Of a stretch of DNA of 64,000 nucleotides, positions 36,651 through 46,124 are shown piece by piece (the first letter of the stretch is position 1; each line of letters starts with the position of its first letter). The notes below the pieces were generated by a model, which ran no database searches, was not told the DNA's origin, and worked only from the letters and a program-made list of their open reading frames with translations. The stretch is taken from assembly GCA_020056225.1 (NCBI GenBank), contig JAGVIE010000061.1, positions 1-64,000 of the forward strand, read 5' to 3'. The position numbers and the translations under genes are program-made. This stretch comes from Bacteroidota bacterium. Its GTDB lineage: Bacteria; Bacteroidota; Ignavibacteria; UBA10030; SZUA-254.

Positions 36651-38243
36651 ATGAGTTTTCTTGGATTTGGAATTTTATCTTGGGCAACATTCCTCCCAAT
36701 TATAGGAATGGTTCTTGTGCTTCTCCTACCGAAAGAGAATAAGAGTGCTATCCGCTGGTCGGCGGCTTTCTTCACGGCATTGCAGGTAATCCTCGCCGGA
36801 ATTATTTACATTAATTTCAACCGTGGGATGTCGGGCATTAATACACAGGAAGGATTTCAATTCGTTGAAAAAGCAACATGGATCGATATCAAATCGGTTG
36901 CGTGGTTTGGCAGGATTCACATAGATTATTTCATGGGAATCGACGGATTGAGTGTGTTGATGGTTATCTTGACGGCGATAATATCGTTTATTGCAGTGTT
37001 TGCATCGTGGGGAATAGTAAAATCGATTAAGGGATATTTTGCTCTTCTTTTGCTTCTCGACACCGGAATGATGGGTGTGTTTGTTTCGCTCGACTTTTTC
37101 TTATTCTATGTTTTTTGGGAAATCATGCTTCTGCCGATGTACTTTCTTATCGGTGTCTGGGGTGGACCCCGGCGTGAATATGCGGCTATTAAATTCTTCC
37201 TCTATACATTATTCGGAAGCGTTTTAATTCTTCTGGCAATGTTGGCTCTATATTTTAGTGTTTCGGTCATAGATCCGGCAACCGGAGAAAAATTTCACAC
37301 GTTTAATATGCTCGCGATGATGAATCCGAATAACTTCGATCCCGGTTCGATTCTCAGCGGGCTTAATACGTCGTGGCGTTATCTGGCATTCATAGGATTG
37401 TTTATCGGATTTGCGATCAAAGTTCCAATCTTCCCGTTCCATACGTGGTTGCCCGATGCTCACGTTGAAGCCCCGACGGCAATCAGCGTAATTCTTGCGG
37501 GTGTTTTATTGAAGATGGGAACTTACGGGTTACTGAGGGTCAGTTTTCCAATGTTTCCCGATGCGACTTTATACTATCAGATTCCGCTTGCGATACTCGG
37601 ATTTATTAATATTGTTTATGGCGCGCTTGTAGCAATGGCACAGACAGATTTCAAGAAGCTCATCGCATATTCCAGCATAAGTCACATGGGTGTTGTTGTT
37701 CTCGGGATGGCTGCGCTCAATACTCAAGGTCTTACCGGCGCCGTTTTCCAAATGTTCAATCATGGTACGATCACCGCTATGCTCTTCTTGATTGTCGGTG
37801 TTATTTATGATCGTGCTCATACTCGCGGATTGAACGACTTCGGCGGTTTGATGAACCAGATGCCGAAATATTCCGGTGTTATGGTAATTGCATTCTTCGC
37901 TGCTCTTGGTTTACCGGGTTTAAGCGGTTTTATTAGCGAAGCATTCTCGTTCCTTGGGGCGTTTCAATCTTTTAAAGCTATTACGATAGCGTCGACACTG
38001 GGCATTGTGCTTACTGCCGCTTATATGCTCTGGACTTTACAGCGTGTATTCCTCGGTACGTTACCCGATAAATGGAAATCGCTGCCCGATATCAATGGAC
38101 GTGAGTTATTTACATTAGTACCGCTGGCTATAATTGTTATATTCCTCGGGATTTATCCGTCGCCTGCAATTGATTTGATGACTTCGGCGGTTAATACTCT
38201 CGTTAATGTTGTCAATCAAAATGGCGGTATGACTTTACCTTGA
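36651..38243 (+). CDS. nuoM: NADH-quinone oxidoreductase subunit M
   Basis: Antiporter-like proton-pumping subunit (ND4), 530 residues, about 14 helices. Conserved residues are in 'FYVFWEIMLLPMYFLIGVWG' (Glu), 'VPIFPFHTWLPDAHVEAPTA' and 'AMAQTDFKKLIAYSSISHMG' (pump Lys). Its start lies 102 bases after the small unknown gene. Confidence 0.96.
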   Translation: MSFLGFGILSWATFLPIIGMVLVLLLPKENKSAIRWSAAFFTALQVILAGIIYINFNRGMSGINTQEGFQFVEKATWIDIKSVAWFGRIHIDYFMGIDGLSVLMVILTAIISFIAVFASWGIVKSIKGYFALLLLLDTGMMGVFVSLDFFLFYVFWEIMLLPMYFLIGVWGGPRREYAAIKFFLYTLFGSVLILLAMLALYFSVSVIDPATGEKFHTFNMLAMMNPNNFDPGSILSGLNTSWRYLAFIGLFIGFAIKVPIFPFHTWLPDAHVEAPTAISVILAGVLLKMGTYGLLRVSFPMFPDATLYYQIPLAILGFINIVYGALVAMAQTDFKKLIAYSSISHMGVVVLGMAALNTQGLTGAVFQMFNHGTITAMLFLIVGVIYDRAHTRGLNDFGGLMNQMPKYSGVMVIAFFAALGLPGLSGFISEAFSFLGAFQSFKAITIASTLGIVLTAAYMLWTLQRVFLGTLPDKWKSLPDINGRELFTLVPLAIIVIFLGIYPSPAIDLMTSAVNTLVNVVNQNGGMTLP

Positions 38244-38276
38244 CACTAATTTTCTTTAATTTACAATTTGCCTTGA

Positions 38277-39779
38277 ATGATGCTCGAACAAATACTAAAT
38301 AGCGTTAAACTTTTATATCCGGAAACAACTCTTGCCGTTACTTTCTGTCTGTTGATTCTCACAGATCTAATCTCGCGAAAAAGAAGTAATGGTACCGCAT
38401 TGATCGCCCCTCTAGGTTTGTTTATCACCGCTTATTTTGTCGTGCAGCAAATATCAACGGGTGCGAATTCGATTTTCTCGAACATGCTTGCGGTCGATTC
38501 ATTCTCGATTTATTTTAAATTTGTGATTCTTGTCAGCGCTATCATTGTTGTAATATTTTCTATGCAATTCGCCGAGCTTACGCGGGGTAAACGCAGTGTT
38601 GCAGAATATTACGCGCTTTTAATTGCTCTGACGCTTGGTTTGTTCCTGATGGTCGGATCGACAAATTTGTTGATGATGTATCTTTCGTTGGAGTTGTCGA
38701 GCATCAGTTCTTACATTCTTGCCGGCTACACGAAGGAAGCGGATGATTCAAGCGAGGCATCGTTGAAATATATCATCTACGGCGCAGTTTCATCAGGTAT
38801 GATGCTTTATGGTATTTCGATCTTGTACGGATTAACCGGCGCCGTCGATATTTACGGTATTAATAATGCGTTGATGTTGACTGAAGTAAATGCAGTGACT
38901 TTAATGATAGCGGGAATTTTAATTGTAGTAGGATTCGGCTATAAAATATCGGCAGTGCCATTTCACTTCTGGACTCCCGATGTGTATGAGGGTGCCCCGA
39001 TAACAATAACGGCATTTCTGTCGGTTGCATCTAAAGCCGCAGGCTTCGCAATGATGATCCGTTTCTTCAAAGTCGCGTTCATGAATCCGGCAGTCGGAAA
39101 TCTCGCTTTTGGTTCTTGGGCAACATTCCGCGGATTTGACTGGAACCTGATTCTTGCTGTTCTTTCGGTGCTTACGATGACTATTGGGAATTTAGTTGCT
39201 GTCTGGCAGAATAATCTCAAGCGGCTGCTCGCATATTCCAGTATCGCACATGCCGGTTACATGCTGATGGGCATAGTGGTGTTAAGCAATGAAGGAATAG
39301 CCGCCATACTGATATATTTTGTAGTTTATCTCTTCATGAATCTCGGCGCTTTTTACATTGTAATGATTGTCGCCAACAAAACGGGCAGTGAAGACATAAA
39401 TGCTTATAAAGGGCTTGGCTACCGCGCGCCGTTACTCGGTGTTGCGATGACTATATTTCTTTTATCACTAACTGGTATTCCACCTACAGCCGGATTTGTT
39501 GGTAAGTTATATATTTTTGCCGCTCTCATTAACGCTAAATGGTTCTGGCTTGCTATCGTAGGTGTCTTGAACAGTGTGGTCTCACTGTATTATTACGTCC
39601 GGATTTTACGCAATATGTTCCTCCGCGATCCCGATTCATCGGTGCAGCCATTTCAAATATCGGTGTCACAGATTATCATCGTGCTGATGCTCGTTGTTCC
39701 TACAATTCTATTGGGTCTATATTTTGGACCGTTGGTGGAATATGCGCAAGCGTCGGTTACGATGTTCGGTATTCATTAA
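38277..39779 (+). CDS. nuoN: NADH-quinone oxidoreductase subunit N
   Basis: Third antiporter-like subunit (ND2), 500 residues. Motifs: 'MMYLSLELSSISSYILAGY' (Glu), 'SAVPFHFWTPDVYEGAPITI' and 'VWQNNLKRLLAYSSIAHAGY' (pump Lys). It ends the nuo operon; no intrinsic terminator is evident in the 106 bases before the response regulator, so read-through into the two-component genes is possible. Confidence 0.96.
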   Translation: MMLEQILNSVKLLYPETTLAVTFCLLILTDLISRKRSNGTALIAPLGLFITAYFVVQQISTGANSIFSNMLAVDSFSIYFKFVILVSAIIVVIFSMQFAELTRGKRSVAEYYALLIALTLGLFLMVGSTNLLMMYLSLELSSISSYILAGYTKEADDSSEASLKYIIYGAVSSGMMLYGISILYGLTGAVDIYGINNALMLTEVNAVTLMIAGILIVVGFGYKISAVPFHFWTPDVYEGAPITITAFLSVASKAAGFAMMIRFFKVAFMNPAVGNLAFGSWATFRGFDWNLILAVLSVLTMTIGNLVAVWQNNLKRLLAYSSIAHAGYMLMGIVVLSNEGIAAILIYFVVYLFMNLGAFYIVMIVANKTGSEDINAYKGLGYRAPLLGVAMTIFLLSLTGIPPTAGFVGKLYIFAALINAKWFWLAIVGVLNSVVSLYYYVRILRNMFLRDPDSSVQPFQISVSQIIIVLMLVVPTILLGLYFGPLVEYAQASVTMFGIH

Positions 39780-39885
39780 GCTTAACACACACATTGCGAA
39801 CATTTTTCTTTTGAAACGAATTATTTATTTTACGGTGTTGCCGTTATAAAGAGTTTTTGTTATTTCTTACACCAGGAATATTATT

Positions 39886-40614
39886 GTGCAAAAGAAAATC
39901 TCACACGAAGAAACAGATAGTCATCCGCCACCCGCGGATAAAATCAATATTCTCGTAGTTGAAGATGAACAGCATCTGGCTGACTCCATAGCGAGGCGGT
40001 TGCTGGAAGACGGATATGCAGTCGATATTGCTCATGATGGCGATGAAGGGTTTCGTCTTGCCTCTACCAAAAGATACCATCTGATTGTCCTCGATATACT
40101 CTTACCCCGCAGAGATGGTCTTCAAGTTCTAAAAGATCTGCGTCGGAACAAAGTTCAAAGTATGGTACTTATATTGACCGCAAAAAGCACTATCGAAGAC
40201 CGTGTTGAAGGTTTGCGAGCAGGCGCAGACGATTATTTATTGAAACCTTTTGCGTTCGCTGAGTTACTCGCTCGCGTAGAATCTCTGTTACGCCGTCAGG
40301 GGATACAGCAGAGAAGCCCGCTCCGCGTCGCAGACCTGGAGCTTGATATTGAAACACGCTGTGTCCGCCGCGCATCCAGAAATATTCGTCTGACTGCTAA
40401 GGAATATTTTCTCCTTGAACTCCTGATGCGCAACAAAAATCGTATTCTAACCCGCCGGGAAATAGCCGAACAAGTTTGGGGATATAATTTTGATACCGGA
40501 ACTAATGTTGTAGACGTTTACATAAATTATCTTCGAAAAGCGATTGATGAAGGATTTCCAACGCGGTTGATTCAAACTGTGCGCGGAGTCGGATTCATCA
40601 TGAAGGAAGAATAA
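39886..40614 (+). CDS. OmpR/PhoB-family response regulator
   Basis: The 242-residue protein has an N-terminal receiver domain ('ILVVEDEQHLADSIARRL' acidic pocket, phospho-Asp in 'LIVLDILLPRRDG' near residue 70, Lys in 'YLLKPFAFAELLAR') and a C-terminal winged-helix domain (about 145-240). The GTG start has AGGAA about nine bases upstream. The kinase gene starts on the base after its stop codon. A position between nuo and the cytochrome conduit suggests that it may control one of them. Confidence 0.93.
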   Translation: MQKKISHEETDSHPPPADKINILVVEDEQHLADSIARRLLEDGYAVDIAHDGDEGFRLASTKRYHLIVLDILLPRRDGLQVLKDLRRNKVQSMVLILTAKSTIEDRVEGLRAGADDYLLKPFAFAELLARVESLLRRQGIQQRSPLRVADLELDIETRCVRRASRNIRLTAKEYFLLELLMRNKNRILTRREIAEQVWGYNFDTGTNVVDVYINYLRKAIDEGFPTRLIQTVRGVGFIMKEE

Positions 40615-41997
40615 ATGTATCGTTCCATACGATTCCGACTTGCCCTGTGGTACACGATTGTTTTTGCAGTTACCTTCATTGTTATTTCCTGGGCGATCTA
40701 TGAATATATTAACCGAACTCTATCCGATGCACTGGATAAATCGATTCAGAATGAAGCCAAGTGGATTAGCGCACGGCTTGAAAAGCATGCAGCCCGTGGG
40801 GAGTCGGATCAAGCTGTCAAAGAAGATATCTTTGAGCATGCGTCTTTTTATCCGATCAAAGAATATATCGAGATATGGAACTATACCGGAAAAATTTATT
40901 ACCAATCCCCGAATCTGAAATTTGAAGACACGCTTGCCAGCCATGCAAACCTTTCAAACGGTAAGTTTTCGCTTTTGACGACGATTAAAACTTTCCGTAA
41001 TCATGATATCCGTCTCATCATAGAACGATCAAGCCGTAATATTATCTATCTGGCTATGCCTACAGAAAGCATCACATCGGCTGTTAACCAGTTGTTGAAG
41101 ATTTTAGCCTGGATGGGTCCTATTATTCTGCTGCTTGCCGCAACTGTGGGAGCGTTGCTTGCTAAACAATCCTTTGCAAAAATCAATCAAGTTATCGAAA
41201 CGGCACAGCGTATCAATGCCGACAGGTTATATGACAGAATCCCCGAACATAGCGCAAAAGATGAGATTGGAAAGATAATATCTACTTTCAATGAAATGAT
41301 CTCCAGGCTGGAATTCTCATTCAAACAACTGAAACAATTTTCCGCCGATGCATCTCATGAACTGAAGACTCCGCTCTCTGTAATGCGGGCTCAACTTGAG
41401 ACTGCTCTCGATAGTAAAATATCAATAGTTGAAATACGTGAAACGATTGCGCGCTGCCTCGATGAGACCCTTCGTATGAACAGCATCATTGAAAACTTAC
41501 TCCTTCTTGCGAAGGGAGATGTAGGCCAGGAGATAATCTCAAAGGAACCGGTAGACCTGAGACAATTAATAGTTGGAATGTATGAGGAAAGCGTTATTAT
41601 CGCTTCCCAGCGAGAAATTTCTGTTACTCTTGATCGACTTGCCGATGCGACTATTATCGGTGACGAACAACGGCTTCGCCAGATGTTCTTGAATCTGATA
41701 GACAATGCTGTCAAATATAATCATCATCAAGGAAGTATACATATCGGCTTATCATGTCTCAATGGTTTTGCCAGGGTAACGATTGCAGATACCGGTATCG
41801 GGATTCCTCAATCAGAAATTGTACGCATCTTCGATCGGTTTTATAGAGTGGATAAAGCTCGTTCACGCGAACTTGGCGGAACAGGATTAGGGTTATCAAT
41901 CGCGAAGCTGATAGTCGAGGCTCACAGCGGTACTATCTCGGTGGCAAGTACTCCGGACCAGGGGAGTGAATTTACAGTATTTTTACCGTTGGCGTAA
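40615..41997 (+). CDS. membrane sensor histidine kinase
   Basis: Partner of the preceding regulator. The 460-residue protein has two transmembrane helices (about 8-28 and 158-180) around a periplasmic sensor of about 130 residues, a HAMP linker, a HisKA domain with the phospho-acceptor His in 'SADASHELKTPLSVM' (near residue 247), and a HATPase domain with 'NLIDNAVKYNHHQG', 'DTGIGIP' and 'GGTGLGLSIAK'. This is the CusS/heavy-metal-sensor-like arrangement, but the periplasmic ligand is unknown. Confidence 0.93.
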   Translation: MYRSIRFRLALWYTIVFAVTFIVISWAIYEYINRTLSDALDKSIQNEAKWISARLEKHAARGESDQAVKEDIFEHASFYPIKEYIEIWNYTGKIYYQSPNLKFEDTLASHANLSNGKFSLLTTIKTFRNHDIRLIIERSSRNIIYLAMPTESITSAVNQLLKILAWMGPIILLLAATVGALLAKQSFAKINQVIETAQRINADRLYDRIPEHSAKDEIGKIISTFNEMISRLEFSFKQLKQFSADASHELKTPLSVMRAQLETALDSKISIVEIRETIARCLDETLRMNSIIENLLLLAKGDVGQEIISKEPVDLRQLIVGMYEESVIIASQREISVTLDRLADATIIGDEQRLRQMFLNLIDNAVKYNHHQGSIHIGLSCLNGFARVTIADTGIGIPQSEIVRIFDRFYRVDKARSRELGGTGLGLSIAKLIVEAHSGTISVASTPDQGSEFTVFLPLA

Positions 41998-42010
41998 ATA
42001 TTTAATATGT

Positions 42011-42044
42011 ATCAACACGCTATTGATTTTAATGTTTTTTTTTT
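42011..42044 (+). terminator. weak possible terminator after the kinase gene
   Basis: ATCAA (42011-42015) and TTGAT (42023-42027) can pair, with a ten-T run at 42035-42044. The stem is short and separated from the T-run, so read-through is likely. Confidence 0.3.
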
Positions 42045-42113
42045 GAATATTTCCCTGCAAGCTTTCAGTAATAATATCGCCGTAAATATTCATTACTTAT
42101 AATAATATCAACC

Positions 42114-43430
42114 ATGAAACTTCTAAAATTTCTTTTTTTTGTCCTCCTGATTTTCATACTGGTGAATTTCACGAGTGCTCAACTAATCAACGGTAGATTA
42201 TCAACTTCTTTTTACTCATGGGAAAGATTCACATCAGTTAAAACTTCGGATATAGTAACACGGTTCTACCAAAATCTTCAACTCGACGCATCGCACGGAG
42301 AATTTTTGTTTCACACGAACATTGCCGGGGCAATAAGCAGTTCACCCTCGACTTCCGATGATGGGGCGGTTCGCGTGTACAATGCGTACCTGAAGTGGAA
42401 GAATTTTGTGGATATCGTCGATCTGAACATTGGGAGAATACCGGTATTCGCGGGCGTTGGCAACGGTGTTGTAGATGGAGTACTATTCAAAGCGAAAATG
42501 TGGAATAAGAAGATGATTCTCACCGGTTACGGCGGCGCAAATGTACAATCTAATTTGCACTGGAAAGGATTCAAAGATATCGACAGAAATTTTTTAGCCG
42601 GTGGTCAAATTATCGGATACTTCTTAGAAGGATCGAGGCTCGGGTTGAGTTATTCCAATCGTAATCGGTTGATGGAAGGCTATTCAGCAATCAGACCCGA
42701 TAGTATCTTCAATCCGGTTACCGTTATTATCCAACCCGCAGTCCGCAAGGAACAATTAATCAGCGCCGACGCCAGCTATTCTTACGGAACTCGATTGTCG
42801 GCGTATGGCAGGTTCGATTATGAATTAAATACGAGCAATGTTTTGCGTGGTGAAATTAATTCAAGAGTGAATGCTAACGATAAACTTGCATTCACCGGTA
42901 CTTATATCTATCGGGGACAAAGGATTCCATTTAATTCATTTTTCTCGATCTTCGAAAGTGAAGCAGTGAACGAATATGAAGGTGGAGTGGAATATTCCTT
43001 GTGTTCTCCGCTATCCACGTTCGGCAGAATCGCCTTCGTTCAGTATGGTGAAGAATTAAGCCGCCGGTTGACATTAGGTGTTAGCTCTACGTACGGCAGT
43101 GTTCGCTATGCAGGCAGCAACGGATATTCCGGTCAGCTCGCTTCTTATAGCGCGGAAGGCATGTATCCTTTATTTGATCGAAAATTTATTCCAACAATCA
43201 GCGCTTCGTTTGCGACATATCGGTTGGATGAACAATCCGGCAAAAAGAAGGAATTGTTCGCTGGTTCGCTCGGTGTTATAGTCCGGTTGGTTTCTTCTTT
43301 CTCGTTGGATACACAGGTACAATGGGTAAGAAATAAAATTGCACAAGATGATTTGCGGGTTTTCGGAAAGGTCAGTTATTGGTTCAGCCATAATTTCTCT
43401 CAATCGCCGACGGTTGGAGAAGGAGAATAA
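42114..43430 (+). CDS. outer-membrane beta-barrel porin of a porin-cytochrome conduit
   Basis: A signal peptide (MKLLKFLFFVLLIFILVN, cleaved near FTSAQ) is followed by about 415 residues of alternating polar/hydrophobic strands ('FLFHTNIAGAIS', 'KLAFTGTYIYRGQ', 'RISTISASFATY'-like) with no helical membrane segment, the look of a beta-barrel. There is no recognised enzyme domain. Its stop codon overlaps the start of a 12-heme cytochrome by one base (TAATG), and a lipoprotein cytochrome follows; this trio is the gene order of porin-cytochrome conduits. It would form the pore that holds a periplasmic and an outer cytochrome together across the outer membrane. Confidence 0.75.
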   Translation: MKLLKFLFFVLLIFILVNFTSAQLINGRLSTSFYSWERFTSVKTSDIVTRFYQNLQLDASHGEFLFHTNIAGAISSSPSTSDDGAVRVYNAYLKWKNFVDIVDLNIGRIPVFAGVGNGVVDGVLFKAKMWNKKMILTGYGGANVQSNLHWKGFKDIDRNFLAGGQIIGYFLEGSRLGLSYSNRNRLMEGYSAIRPDSIFNPVTVIIQPAVRKEQLISADASYSYGTRLSAYGRFDYELNTSNVLRGEINSRVNANDKLAFTGTYIYRGQRIPFNSFFSIFESEAVNEYEGGVEYSLCSPLSTFGRIAFVQYGEELSRRLTLGVSSTYGSVRYAGSNGYSGQLASYSAEGMYPLFDRKFIPTISASFATYRLDEQSGKKKELFAGSLGVIVRLVSSFSLDTQVQWVRNKIAQDDLRVFGKVSYWFSHNFSQSPTVGEGE

Positions 43431-44491
43431 TGATGAAAAAAATAGTTTTCTTTTTTATAGTGATCGCAATACTCCTCGTCTCTCTCGCAATGAAAGAATC
43501 TTCTAATAACAGATGGAAAGAGGATGACAATTCAAAGTTCATCAAATTCTCTCACATATACCATGTTAAAGAAGCGGGTGTTGCTTGTGAAGATTGTCAT
43601 CATTCCGCGAAAACGAGCAAACAATCTTCCGATAATCTGATGGGTGATCACGAAAGCTGCAAAACTTGCCATGAAGATGAGCTTTCGAACAAGTGCGGGC
43701 TTTGTCATATCGATCCTGATAACATCACGGCAATTCCTAATCCCGAACGTGAAATTATTTTCTCGCACGAGAACCATGCAGGCAAACGTGACGTAAAATG
43801 CGAGGCATGTCATGCCGGTCTCGATGGTGTTAAATATGCTACTGCAGAGAATATGCCCACGATGACTAACTGCGTGAATTGTCATACCGATAAGAAGGCG
43901 CTCCTTGAGTGCGCAGGTTGCCACACAGACTTTGTTAACTTAATTCCCAGTGATCACCTTAAGGGTGATTTTAAAAAAGATCATAAGTATCTCACTCGAC
44001 TTGGCGAGCAGAATGTATCGTGTGCATCGTGTCATACTGAAAATTTTTGCCAGGATTGTCATACAGGTATAGAACTAAAGGGATTTGGGTCATATAAAGA
44101 CTTGATGGCGGATCCATACGCACGCACGCCGCTGCGGGATACACCCCGCGGACTAAAGTTACAGAATGTCCATAATCTCAATTACCGTTACACGCACGGC
44201 ATCGATGCTAGATCCAAAGCGACTGACTGTAACGCTTGCCATGAACAGCAGACATTTTGTGCGGAGTGCCATCAGGCGGGCAGTAATGTTACTCAAGAAA
44301 GAATTAGGCCTATAAACCATGATGAGCCGGGGTTTAAGTTGTTCGGAAAAGGATCGGGCGGCGGACGTCATGCGGAACTTGCCAATAAAGATATCGAGTA
44401 CTGCATGTCTTGCCACGATGTCGAGGGTAAAGACCCTGTTTGCATGATGTGTCACACTGTAAGCGGAGAGGTTAATTATGAAAATGAATAG
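43430..44491 (+). CDS. periplasmic dodecaheme c-type cytochrome
   Basis: An N-terminal hydrophobic export signal (about residues 3-20) is followed by 12 CxxCH heme-binding motifs in 353 residues (for example CEDCH, CKTCH, CGLCH, CEACH, CMMCH). Additional lone His residues ('FSHIYHVK', 'FSHENHAG', 'YTHGIDA', 'INHDEPG') can serve as distal heme ligands. The protein matches the cytochrome c7/c3-type repeats. Overlap by one base with the porin and by 14 bases with the next cytochrome indicates translational coupling. Expected to carry electrons from the periplasm into the porin channel. Confidence 0.9.
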   Translation: MMKKIVFFFIVIAILLVSLAMKESSNNRWKEDDNSKFIKFSHIYHVKEAGVACEDCHHSAKTSKQSSDNLMGDHESCKTCHEDELSNKCGLCHIDPDNITAIPNPEREIIFSHENHAGKRDVKCEACHAGLDGVKYATAENMPTMTNCVNCHTDKKALLECAGCHTDFVNLIPSDHLKGDFKKDHKYLTRLGEQNVSCASCHTENFCQDCHTGIELKGFGSYKDLMADPYARTPLRDTPRGLKLQNVHNLNYRYTHGIDARSKATDCNACHEQQTFCAECHQAGSNVTQERIRPINHDEPGFKLFGKGSGGGRHAELANKDIEYCMSCHDVEGKDPVCMMCHTVSGEVNYENE

Positions 44492-45866
44492 AATAATGCT
44501 GGCGCTCGCCTTGGTCATCATCATTATGATGACAAGCTGTACAGATTTGAAAAATAATTTACCAACGCCAAGCAGCGGCGGATTATCTATTCACGATGCC
44601 GCGTGGAATGATACAACATCTCCAAATTTTCATGGTAAAGTTTTAAAATCGGAGCAATATGATCTTACAAAATGCATTTCTTGCCATGCGAAATATTTTA
44701 CCGGCGGGATAAGTAATACATCATGCTATACTTGCCATCAATCGTATCCTCATAAATCTGGATGGGGAGATTCATCGTCCGCTACGTATCATGGAAGATT
44801 TCTACTCTCCGGGCAGGGGCGGTTAAGCGATTGCGCGGCATGTCACGGTACGGATTATTCCGGCGGGACGAGCAATAAATCTTGCTATACGTGTCATGCG
44901 TCTTACCCGCATAAGGCAGGATGGATGAATACCGATTCAGCTGACTATCACGGCAAGTATCTCAAAGCGAACGATTGGCATGTAAACGAATGCGCTCCAT
45001 GCCATGGTTCAAATTTCGATGGAGGTACAAGCGGTAAATCGTGTTATCAATGCCATCCTTCTTTTCCACACGAAGTAAAATTTGCTGTTGAGGGAATGCA
45101 TGCTGGTTACCTGGGAGAAAACGGATATCCAATTTCTGATTGCAAGAAATGTCACGGTGCAAACTACGCTGGCGGAGTAATAGTGAATATTTCTTGTTCA
45201 CAGTCTGATTGTCATAGAGATGCAGGTGGAAACGCCAAATCGCCTGAAGCATGTAACACTTGCCATGGTAAATTTAGAGCATCGGCAAATGATACAATTT
45301 CATGGGCACCGCCTCCAGCAGTTAATGGGATCGAAAATTCTCCAAGTGTTGGTGCACATCAACAGCACTTAATTACCGGAACGATTGGTAAATCAGTTAA
45401 ATGTCAGGAATGTCATACTGTTCCTACTGAGGTGAGCGCTTCAGGTCATATTGAAATACCATTCAATGTTCAGGTTATATTTAATGATACGTTGGCAAGT
45501 TTAAAAACTTCCGGCGGAATCATTATTCCTACACCCGCATATAGCCCTGCAGATTTGAGCTGCACCAATCTTTACTGTCATGGATATTTTGTAAACGGTA
45601 ATCTGACTAATAGTCCGACATGGAATAAGGTTGATGGCACTCAAGCGGCTTGCGGAACGTGTCATGGGAATCCCACGACCGGAAATCCGTTACCGGCTGG
45701 AACACATTACACGGGTGATTTCTTTAAGAATTGTGCATTATGTCATTATACCGGGTCTGTTCCGGTTGCGCAATATAATTCCGGAACAGATACCTGGGTT
45801 ATTGTTGATCGTCCAAGACACGTAAATGGAAAACTAAGCCGTGGCGGTACAGAAGCGATTTTCTGA
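44478..45866 (+). CDS. outer-membrane multiheme lipoprotein cytochrome c
   Basis: A lipoprotein signal ends in MMTSC (Cys21). The 462-residue protein has 11 CxxCH motifs plus two CX4CH motifs (CSQSDCH and CTNLYCH), 13 potential hemes. The first part is four tandem di-heme repeats of 50-60 residues (about residues 42-250), each with a 'YHGKYL' strand, CxxCH, a 'GGTSNKSC' turn and a second CxxCH. The C-terminal part with CX4CH and CxxCH resembles the Geobacter OmcB-type domain. It is the probable cell-surface cytochrome that hands electrons to external acceptors or partners. An intrinsic terminator follows at 45975-46006. Confidence 0.88.
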   Translation: MKMNRIMLALALVIIIMMTSCTDLKNNLPTPSSGGLSIHDAAWNDTTSPNFHGKVLKSEQYDLTKCISCHAKYFTGGISNTSCYTCHQSYPHKSGWGDSSSATYHGRFLLSGQGRLSDCAACHGTDYSGGTSNKSCYTCHASYPHKAGWMNTDSADYHGKYLKANDWHVNECAPCHGSNFDGGTSGKSCYQCHPSFPHEVKFAVEGMHAGYLGENGYPISDCKKCHGANYAGGVIVNISCSQSDCHRDAGGNAKSPEACNTCHGKFRASANDTISWAPPPAVNGIENSPSVGAHQQHLITGTIGKSVKCQECHTVPTEVSASGHIEIPFNVQVIFNDTLASLKTSGGIIIPTPAYSPADLSCTNLYCHGYFVNGNLTNSPTWNKVDGTQAACGTCHGNPTTGNPLPAGTHYTGDFFKNCALCHYTGSVPVAQYNSGTDTWVIVDRPRHVNGKLSRGGTEAIF

Positions 45867-45974
45867 TTACGGAAAAATTGTTTTTTCATATTTGAGGAAG
45901 ATATTTCAATAATATTTTCACAAATAATAAAATAAATCTTCTCTGATATAGGGTTTCATATATAAGCTAAAAAC

Positions 45975-46006
45975 AAAAGCCATTCTTGGAAAGGAATGGC
46001 TTTTTT
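45975..46006 (+). terminator. Rho-independent terminator after the cytochrome operon
   Basis: AAAAGCCATTC (45975-45985) pairs with GAATGGCTTTT (45994-46004), with an eight-base loop and a T-run to 46006. It separates the conduit genes from the dehydrogenase at 46125. Confidence 0.88.
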
Positions 46007-46026
46007 ATTAAATTCAATGGAATTAA

Positions 46027-46055
46027 TTGGCACAAAGCTTGACTATTAATACGCT
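46027..46055 (+). promoter_or_regulatory. candidate promoter for the dehydrogenase gene
   Basis: TTGGCA (46027-46032), 17 bases and TACGCT (46050-46055) lie 70 bases before the dehydrogenase start. The -10 is poor; a TTGACT at 46039-46044 is a possible alternative -35 without a matching -10. Confidence 0.3.
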
Positions 46056-46124
46056 AATTCTTGCTTGATTAGTGATAAAAGAAAGAAATTTTAAGAAATA
46101 ATAATTCAACAGGAAAGGATTATC

